From: an uncultured Clostridia bacterium
GTDB taxonomy: Bacteria > Bacillota > Clostridia > TANB77 > CAG-508
NCBI GenBank assembly: GCA_947629965.1
Contig: CANRFS010000061.1
Span: 1-7,711 of the forward strand
Reading direction: 5' to 3'
Length of the DNA: 7,711 nt
Of the stretch, positions 1 through 4,459 are shown piece after piece. The position numbers were made by a program, and so were the translations under genes. Each line of letters opens with the position of its first letter. The stretch's first letter is position 1. Under the pieces are notes generated by a model that ran no database searches, had not been told where the DNA came from, and was given only the letters and a program-made list of their open reading frames with translations.

Positions 1-231
1 AAAGAAATATATACTAGTAAAGAAAATAATGAATTAGCTATTCCGATAACTCAAAACGATAACAAAAATAGGCGATATAATTCACAGGTAATATATCCTA
101 TAATTTCTGATGGCGACGTAATAGGAAGCGTTATTTTACTTTCTAAAGAGCAAAATACAAAAATGGGAGATATGGAATTAAAAGTTGTTCAGTCTGCAGC
201 TGGATTTTTAAGCAGTCAAATGGATATTTAA
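1..231 (+). CDS. spoVT: Stage V sporulation protein T, C-terminal fragment
   Basis: This is the last 76 codons of a gene that begins before the window; the reading frame is open from base 1 to the TAA at 229-231. The residues PIISDGDVIGSVILLSK, a run around KMGDMELK, and the ending SAAGFLSSQMDI match the C-terminal GAF-like domain of SpoVT. SpoVT is an AbrB-type DNA-binding regulator that adjusts sigma-G-dependent transcription in the developing forespore. The N-terminal AbrB swapped-hairpin domain, which binds DNA, is outside the window, so its integrity cannot be judged. The gene is followed at once by an intrinsic terminator, so it is not co-transcribed with the HD-GYP gene downstream. Identification rests on remembered family sequence and is strong for so short a piece. 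Confidence 0.88.
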   Translation, partial: KEIYTSKENNELAIPITQNDNKNRRYNSQVIYPIISDGDVIGSVILLSKEQNTKMGDMELKVVQSAAGFLSSQMDI

Positions 232-240
232 AAATTTTTA

Positions 241-284
241 AACACTTAAAGTATTAGCTTCTTAATATTTTAAGTGTTTTTTTA
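241..284 (+). terminator. Intrinsic terminator after spoVT
   Basis: A 17-pair stem has arms at 241-257 and 262-278, with a CTTC loop and two G-T pairs. It ends in a T-rich tract (277-283). The stem is AT-rich but long. It starts nine bases after the spoVT stop and ends just before the promoter of the next gene. Confidence 0.85.
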
Positions 285-292
285 ATTTATAC

Positions 293-321
293 TTGACGTC
301 TTTTAAAATTAGCTTTAAAAT
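293..321 (+). promoter_or_regulatory. Sigma-A-type promoter of the HD-GYP gene
   Basis: TTGACG at 293-298 and TAAAAT at 316-321 are separated by exactly 17 bases, each one mismatch from the vegetative consensus. The predicted transcript start near 328 leaves a leader of about 37 bases, with AGGAG at 352-356 placed eight bases before the ATG. It lies directly after the spoVT terminator, which supports an independent transcription unit. Confidence 0.72.
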
Positions 322-364
322 TAAATTAAGTTATTTATTTTTTTAAATATTAGGAGATTTACAA

Positions 365-1303
365 ATGAAAGAAGAAATGAATTTTTATGATAAAGCTAAT
401 CTTAAATCGTATAATTTAGATGATACGATTAGATATCAATTAAGTATGTTAGAGACTTTAGATCCTTATACTAGATTGCACAGTGAAAATGTAGCAAATA
501 TTACTTGTCGTCTTTGTGAATATATGCACTTAAATAAAAGTTTTACAATATATTGTACTACATGTGCTTATCTTCATGATATTGGTAAACTTTTTATTCC
601 GCCAGAAATTCTACAAAAGAAAGGTAGTTTAACAGATGAAGAATACGAAATTATGAAAACTCATACTACAATTGGTTATAAAATGTGTATGGATGATCCA
701 AAACTTCGCCCTTTTAGTGCAGGTACTATTTATCATCACGAAGCATTAAATGGAACTGGATATCCTAAAGGTCTAACAAAAGATGACATTCCTATAGAAG
801 GTCAAATTATTAGAGTTGCTGATGAATTTGATGCTATTGTAAGTAAAAGACAATATAAAACACACATTGGTATCACAGATACTTTAAAACTTTTAATTAA
901 AGATACTCAAGCCATTACACCTAAGTCTGTAGCTTTAAAAAGTATGGCAGAAAATAGTAAAATTGGAAAATTAAATCCAAAAATAGTTAAACAATTATTT
1001 AAAGTAGTAATAGATGATACAAATTATGAAATAAGTTGTATTTATAATTATACAAAATATTTAGATAATCAAATAAAAAGATTAGAGCAAATAAATGAAT
1101 ATAATATAAAAAGAGAAACTGCTAAAACAGAGAAAAAAAAGGAGTATTTTACTCAATGTATGGAGCTAATGTTTGAAAAAGGCGAAGATTTTAGAAGTTA
1201 TAAATATATTTTAGAAGAATATAGAACTGCGTATTTTAAAAGAAAAGAAATTATAAATAGTTTGTTTGATGAAATAAAATCAATTAAAAAGCTAAGAGTA
1301 TAA
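365..1303 (+). CDS. HD-GYP domain phosphodiesterase (probable cyclic-di-GMP hydrolase)
   Basis: This 312-residue cytosolic protein has an HD-GYP domain at about residues 20-215. The family signature is complete: H39 in TRLHSENV, H71-D72 with GK in LHDIGKLFIP, H100, H124-H125-E126 in HHEALNGTGYP, and D153 in VADEFDA. These positions normally bind the metal centre that hydrolyses cyclic-di-GMP. The usual RPYR stretch is RQYK, and about 15 extra residues (181-198) precede LNPKIVKQLF. No sensory or receiver domain precedes the catalytic domain. Residues 220-312 form a Lys/Glu/Arg-rich, mostly helical tail that I do not recognise and that may be a coiled coil or partner-binding arm. The ATG at 365 has a good AGGAG site; Met5 is possible but less well spaced. 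It is a single-gene unit with its own promoter and a terminator overlapping its stop. Catalytic activity is inferred from motifs, and the substrate could be another cyclic dinucleotide. Confidence 0.9.
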   Translation: MKEEMNFYDKANLKSYNLDDTIRYQLSMLETLDPYTRLHSENVANITCRLCEYMHLNKSFTIYCTTCAYLHDIGKLFIPPEILQKKGSLTDEEYEIMKTHTTIGYKMCMDDPKLRPFSAGTIYHHEALNGTGYPKGLTKDDIPIEGQIIRVADEFDAIVSKRQYKTHIGITDTLKLLIKDTQAITPKSVALKSMAENSKIGKLNPKIVKQLFKVVIDDTNYEISCIYNYTKYLDNQIKRLEQINEYNIKRETAKTEKKKEYFTQCMELMFEKGEDFRSYKYILEEYRTAYFKRKEIINSLFDEIKSIKKLRV

Positions 1304-1318
1304 ACTCCTAGCTTTTTT
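1286..1318. terminator. Bidirectional terminator between the HD-GYP gene and nifS
   Basis: Arms at 1286-1299 (AAAAAGCTAAGAGT) and 1304-1317 pair with a single A/C mismatch and a four-base loop. A T run follows on the plus strand, and the matching A run at 1286-1290 gives a T run on the minus strand. The stop codon of the plus-strand gene sits in the loop. It can serve both convergent genes, although the minus-strand gene ends 50 bases away. Confidence 0.8.
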
Positions 1319-1369
1319 CTATTGTGAATACTACAATGTTCTCCTTATATCATATATCCAGATAGAGTT

Positions 1370-2554
1370 TTACTTATTAGTTTTATTTATAAATTCCAAA
1401 TATTCTGATGAATTATTTCTAAGATTTTGAACTATTTCTACTAAACAATTAACTAAATAATCAACATCATCCTTTGTATTTTCCATGCCAAATGTTATTC
1501 GTAATGTTCCTTTAGCAATATTATCTGGTAATCCTATTGCTAATAATACATGAGAAGGCTCAGTAGATCCTGAGCTACATGCTGAACCTGCTGATGCACA
1601 TATTCCCTTCATATCTAAATTTAATAATAATGCTTCTCCATCTACAAATTTAAATGATATATTGCTATTTCCTGGTAATCGATTTGTTTTATGACCGTTT
1701 ATTTTAATATACGGTATATTCTTTTCTACCTCACTTTCGTAGTAATCTCTTAACTTTCTTAGTTTAGCATTATAACTTTTCAAATTTTTATATGCCCTTT
1801 GCACTGCAGACCCAAGTCCTACTATTCCTGCAACATTTTCAGTTCCTGCTCTTTTATTTTTTTCCTGATGTCCACCATCCTGAATTTTATTGCATTTTAC
1901 TCCATTTCTTATATATATAGCTCCTACTCCCTTTGGTCCATAAAATTTATGTGCTGACATTGATAATAAATCTATATTCATCCTTCTAACATCTATTTCA
2001 ACATTTCCTACTGCTTGAACACTATCTGTGTGAAATATTATATTTTTACTTTTGGCAATCTTGCCTATTTCTTCTATGGGCTGAATTGTTCCTATCTCAT
2101 TATTTGCAAACATAATGCTTATTAATATTGTTTTATCTGTGATTCTGTTTTTTAAATCATCAATATTTATTAAACCATTTTCATCTACATCTAAGTAAGT
2201 TATAATAAAGCCTTCGTTTTTTAAAGTTTTACAAGTATTAAGTATTGCAGGATGTTCTATTTTTGTAGTAATTATATGGTTTCCTTTACTTCTATTTGCA
2301 CGAGCAACTCCTTTTAGAGCAAAATTATCGCTTTCGCTTCCACATCCAGTAAAATATATTTCTTTTGCATCGCAATTAATTGCATGTGCTACTCTACTTC
2401 TTGCTTCTTCTATTGCTTTTTTTGCATTTCTTCCTATACTGTATATTGATGACGGGTTGCCATATTCTATACTAAAATACGGAATCATCTCATTTAAAAC
2501 TTGTTCATCTACTGCAGTTGTAGCTGCATGATCGAAATATCTAATTTTATTCAT
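1370..2554 (-). CDS. nifS: Cysteine desulfurase, NifS/IscS group I
   Basis: This 394-residue PLP enzyme, full length for the family, converts cysteine to alanine and passes a persulfide to Fe-S cluster or tRNA-thiolation acceptors. The PLP pocket is visible as H101 in IEHPA, N151 in NNEIGT, D177 and Q180 in HTDSVQ, and the Schiff-base lysine K203 in SMSAHKFYGPKG. The mobile catalytic loop is SAGSACSSGSTEPSH with C326 as the persulfide cysteine. RAGTENVAGIVG (about 235-246) is also typical. The start ATG has AAGGGA about seven bases upstream. No IscU/NifU scaffold, IscR regulator or MnmA is adjacent, so its sulfur acceptor is not given by context. The gene is separated from the upstream small gene by a terminator. 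A TATAAT-like box on the minus strand at 2605-2610 lacks a good -35, so its promoter is uncertain. The symbol could equally be iscS. Confidence 0.93.
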   Translation of the reverse strand: MNKIRYFDHAATTAVDEQVLNEMIPYFSIEYGNPSSIYSIGRNAKKAIEEARSRVAHAINCDAKEIYFTGCGSESDNFALKGVARANRSKGNHIITTKIEHPAILNTCKTLKNEGFIITYLDVDENGLINIDDLKNRITDKTILISIMFANNEIGTIQPIEEIGKIAKSKNIIFHTDSVQAVGNVEIDVRRMNIDLLSMSAHKFYGPKGVGAIYIRNGVKCNKIQDGGHQEKNKRAGTENVAGIVGLGSAVQRAYKNLKSYNAKLRKLRDYYESEVEKNIPYIKINGHKTNRLPGNSNISFKFVDGEALLLNLDMKGICASAGSACSSGSTEPSHVLLAIGLPDNIAKGTLRITFGMENTKDDVDYLVNCLVEIVQNLRNNSSEYLEFINKTNK

Positions 2555-2630
2555 AAGAAATCCCTTTCAATTTATATTTTCTTTCATTATTATATTATGT
2601 ATTAATTATAAAAATATTTTCCTTTTTCAT

Positions 2631-2661
2631 AAAAAAAATTGAGTCATTTAAATGACTCAAT
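2631..2661 (-). terminator. Intrinsic terminator of the small membrane-protein gene
   Basis: Bases 2638-2661 form a perfect palindrome with 12-base arm ATTGAGTCATTT. On the minus strand it is followed directly by eight T residues (2638 down to 2631). It begins eight bases after the stop of the minus-strand gene at 2670, so orientation and position both fit. Confidence 0.88.
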
Positions 2662-2669
2662 CTATATTA

Positions 2670-2999
2670 TTAATTTTGTGACCATCTAACTACTTTTAAA
2701 CTTTTATATTTATCTAAAACATTCATATATTTATCATATTCTTCTTCCCAAAGCATATCTGGTACCTTGTCAAATGCTTCAAATACTTTTTCTGCTTCTG
2801 ATAAAAAAATTAATTGCTCTTGTGGAGTTAATTTTTCATATTTTTTTGCAAATTTATATAATTTATCTAACATTTGGTTAGCTTCTATAAAGCCCCAAAA
2901 ATCTTTTACTTTCATGCCTGCTACTTTAATTTGGGCTATTGCAAATAGAATTAATGAAAATATTATAAATACTAATACATATATTATTATAAGTAACAT
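2670..2999 (-). CDS. Unrecognised single-pass membrane protein, 109 residues
   Basis: I do not recognise this family. Residues 2-23 are an uninterrupted hydrophobic helix at the very N-terminus with no cleavage motif, so the protein is probably membrane-anchored. The next residue stretch (K25, K30, K32) is positive, which by the positive-inside tendency places the rest in the cytoplasm. Residues 31-109 are charged and helical, rich in Lys/Glu and aromatic residues (FWGF, LWEEEYDKY, VVRW). The ATG at 2999 is the only in-frame start near an AAGGTG site, though the gap of 11 bases is long. A real gene is supported by a near-consensus promoter at 3037-3065 and a perfect terminator right after the stop. 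The overlapping plus-strand frame at 2767-3099 is a shadow. Function is unknown, and nothing in the neighbourhood assigns one. Confidence 0.8.
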   Translation of the reverse strand: MLLIIIYVLVFIIFSLILFAIAQIKVAGMKVKDFWGFIEANQMLDKLYKFAKKYEKLTPQEQLIFLSEAEKVFEAFDKVPDMLWEEEYDKYMNVLDKYKSLKVVRWSQN

Positions 3000-3027
3000 T
3001 TTTTCATTTGCACCTTCTTTTCATAAG

Positions 3028-3059
3028 TATAAATTTATTATAGCATATTATAAATTTAT
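3028..3059. repeat. Tandem pair of 11-base sites, two helical turns apart
   Basis: TATAAATTTAT occurs exactly at 3028-3038 and again at 3049-3059, 21 bases start to start. Each copy contains the palindrome ATAAATTTAT. The pair covers the -10 box and spacer of the minus-strand promoter. This could be an operator, but AT-rich sequence makes chance a serious alternative. Confidence 0.4.
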
Positions 3060-3065
3060 GTGCAA
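3037..3065 (-). promoter_or_regulatory. Promoter of the small membrane-protein gene
   Basis: Read on the minus strand, TTGCAC (3065-3060) and a perfect TATAAT (3042-3037) are separated by 17 bases, with TGC directly before the -10 as an extended -10 element. The transcript would start near 3030, about 30 bases before the ATG. This is one of the two best-matching promoters in the window. Confidence 0.75.
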
Positions 3066-3091
3066 ACTTTGTAGTATAATTTTTATTCTTA

Positions 3092-3100
3092 TGTTATAAT
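3092..3100 (+). promoter_or_regulatory. Extended -10 element for the cation transporter gene
   Basis: TGTTATAAT is a perfect -10 with the TGN extension, about 50 bases before the ATG at 3152. No good -35 lies 16-18 bases upstream, so the extended -10 would have to carry recognition. A second TATAAT at 3075-3080 is a weaker alternative. A strong GGAGG at 3142-3146 serves translation. Confidence 0.5.
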
Positions 3101-3151
3101 GGTGCTCATGCAAACAACCAAATAAACTACAATTTATTCTCGGAGGTTTTT

Positions 3152-4010
3152 ATGGATAGGTATAGACAAACGAAAATTGCTGGTATTCTTGGAATTATAG
3201 GTAATATATTTTTGCTTGTTATAAAAGCATTTGTAGGTTATATTAGCCAAAGTCAGGCTATGATAGCTGATAGCTTTAATAGTGCTAGTGATATTTTTGC
3301 CTCATGTATGACATTTATAGGTAACAAAATTGCAAGTAAGCCTGGTGATAGTGACCACAATTTTGGTCACCGGTAAATCCGAATATATTTTTTCATTTAT
3401 TATAAGTATTTCTATGATAGTTATTTCCGTAAAATTGTTAATAGATGCTATAAATTCTCTTATTTTCTCTAATCAAATAGATTTTTCTATTTACTTAGTG
3501 ATAGTTTGTATAATTACAATATTTATAAAAATTTTATTGTTTATATATACTAATAAATTAAATAAAAAATATAATAATATTCTTTTAAAAGCGAATTCAA
3601 AAGATCACTTTAATGACTGCATTGTAACAACTTTTACATTAATATCAATTTTATTTGCTAATTTAGGAATTTACTGGATAGATGGATTAGTTGGTTTAGG
3701 TATAGCTGCTTGGATTTGCTATTCAGGTATAAAAATATTTATCGAAAGTTATAATGTGCTTATGGACATTTCAATTGATGAAAAAACTAAAGACTCAATA
3801 TTAAACTTAGTCAATAATTACGAAGAAATTAAAAATGTAGAAAATATTTATTCTACACCTTCTGGTTATAAATATGTTGTTATACTTACAATATGTGTAG
3901 ATGGAAATATGTCTACATTTGATAGTCATAATTTAGCTGATAGTTTAGAACAAGATATTAAAAAGTTAGATAATGTTTCAGATGCCATTATACATGTCAA
4001 TCCAGTGTAA
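3152..4010 (+). pseudogene. Cation diffusion facilitator (CDF) transporter, interrupted by a +1 frameshift at 3371
   Basis: CDF proteins export divalent metals such as Zn, Mn, Fe or Co across the inner membrane in exchange for protons. The first frame (3152-3376) gives 74 residues ending ...DHNFGHR and a TAA. The continuation is one base ahead and runs from GGT at 3372 to 4010. Skipping the C at 3371 restores DHNFGHGKSEYIF, a well-conserved CDF loop, and a 285-residue protein of normal length. Visible parts are hydrophobic helices, the TM2 site N43-xxx-D47 (DSFNSASD), the TM5 site DHFND, the LMDISID end of TM6, and a cytoplasmic C-terminal domain. An Asn in TM2 and Asp in TM5 differ from the His/Asp zinc pattern, so the metal is uncertain. 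The start is backed by GGAGG five bases upstream. The rest is uninterrupted, so the break is either recent, a sequence error, or recoded. Confidence 0.88.
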
Positions 4011-4054
4011 TCAAAAAAGTAGTGATATTAAGATATACCACTACTTTTTTGATT
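4009..4054. terminator. Bidirectional terminator between the CDF gene and spoIIID
   Basis: Perfect 16-base arms at 4009-4024 (AATCAAAAAAGTAGTG) and 4039-4054 enclose a 14-base loop. T runs follow the GC-containing core in both directions. The stop codons of both convergent genes lie partly within the arms, so the two genes are packed against one shared hairpin. Confidence 0.9.
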
Positions 4055-4310
4055 AGTTTCCTTTTTTTCTTAACTCATATTTCGCCTTCGTTGCTAAGCC
4101 TCCTCGTAAATGTTTTTGATTGAAATTTCTTTCTAAAATCCTTTGAACACACATATATAACACAAAGTCAATTTTTTTAAGTCTCCTCATATCTGTGTGC
4201 ATAGTTGATTTAGAAATCCCGAATACTCTGGCTGCTTGCCGTATTGTACATTCAGTCTCAATCAGGAACTCCGCCTCCTCCTTGATGTCTCTTTTGATGT
4301 CTTCTCTCAT
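4053..4310 (-). CDS. spoIIID: SpoIIID-family sporulation transcription regulator
   Basis: This 85-residue DNA-binding protein belongs to the SpoIIID family, which in Bacillus switches many sigma-E-dependent mother-cell genes on or off during sporulation. A helix-turn-helix occupies about residues 22-42 (TIRQAARVFGISKSTMHTD), and the family C-terminal signature is HLRGGLATKAKY at 67-78. The middle region (residues 43-65) departs from the Bacillus and Clostridium sequences I remember, so a paralogue is possible. The start is ATG at 4310, because GGAGG (4323-4319) lies eight bases before it; the in-frame TTG at 4325 overlaps that ribosome site. Codon use differs from neighbours (GAG, GCG, CTG, GGG, CGG), and a hand count gives about 36% G+C. 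A sigma-A-like promoter lies at 4361-4389, and read-through from clpC is also possible. Confidence 0.86.
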   Translation of the reverse strand: MREDIKRDIKEEAEFLIETECTIRQAARVFGISKSTMHTDMRRLKKIDFVLYMCVQRILERNFNQKHLRGGLATKAKYELRKKGN

Positions 4311-4318
4311 GATGGAAA

Positions 4319-4323
4319 CCTCC
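4319..4323 (-). promoter_or_regulatory. Ribosome binding site that fixes the spoIIID start
   Basis: GGAGG on the minus strand lies eight bases before the ATG at 4310. The alternative TTG start at 4325 would place this site inside the coding region and leave no Shine-Dalgarno sequence of its own, so the ATG is preferred. Confidence 0.85.
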
Positions 4324-4334
4324 AAAAAAAGTAT

Positions 4335-4355
4335 TATAAAGTTAAAAACTTTATA
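4335..4355. repeat. Inverted repeat at the spoIIID transcript start
   Basis: Perfect 9-base arms TATAAAGTT (4335-4343) and AACTTTATA (4347-4355) flank three A residues. It lies just after the predicted -10 box and ends about 12 bases before the ribosome site. It could be a repressor operator or a 5'-end stem-loop in the mRNA. No T run follows, so it is not a terminator. Confidence 0.55.
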
Positions 4356-4360
4356 GAATT

Positions 4361-4389
4361 ATTATACCATGGTTTTCATAATTTAGCAA
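4361..4389 (-). promoter_or_regulatory. Sigma-A-like promoter of spoIIID
   Basis: On the minus strand TTGCTA (4389-4384) and TATAAT (4366-4361) are 17 bases apart, with TGG before the -10 as an extended element. The transcript would start near 4354, about 44 bases before the ATG. It resembles a vegetative promoter more than the sigma-E consensus expected for spoIIID. Confidence 0.65.
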
Positions 4390-4459
4390 GCTATGGGAAA
4401 TAGATTATTTTTTTACCTGTCTTCTAATTTATTAAGTGTGTGTTTTTGTTTTGCTAAAT

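Noticed and set aside
2990..3007. Six-codon frame (ATG at 3007, minus strand) overlapping the start of the small membrane-protein gene
   Set aside because: Only three bases separate it from the ribosome site, and such short frames are expected by chance; translational coupling cannot be shown.
2767..3099. Plus-strand frame of 110 codons antisense to the small membrane-protein gene
   Set aside because: It has no ribosome site, its residues are low-complexity, and the minus-strand gene has a promoter, start and terminator that fit.
3108..3125. Five-codon leader frame (ATG CAA ACA ACC AAA TAA) before the CDF gene
   Set aside because: It has no ribosome site and no attenuator-like hairpins around it.
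3101..3151. Metal riboswitch upstream of the CDF gene
   Set aside because: The leader is only about 45 bases and shows no paired structure or yybP-ykoY-like elements.
4239..4241. Idea that CGG is unassigned or reassigned in this organism
   Set aside because: An in-frame CGG in spoIIID encodes the Arg of TIRQAA, a position I recall as Arg in the family, so normal decoding is the better reading; it is one codon, so only weak evidence, and slow decoding is not excluded.
4311..4325. TTG at 4325 as an earlier spoIIID start
   Set aside because: It overlaps the GGAGG ribosome site that is ideally placed for the ATG at 4310.
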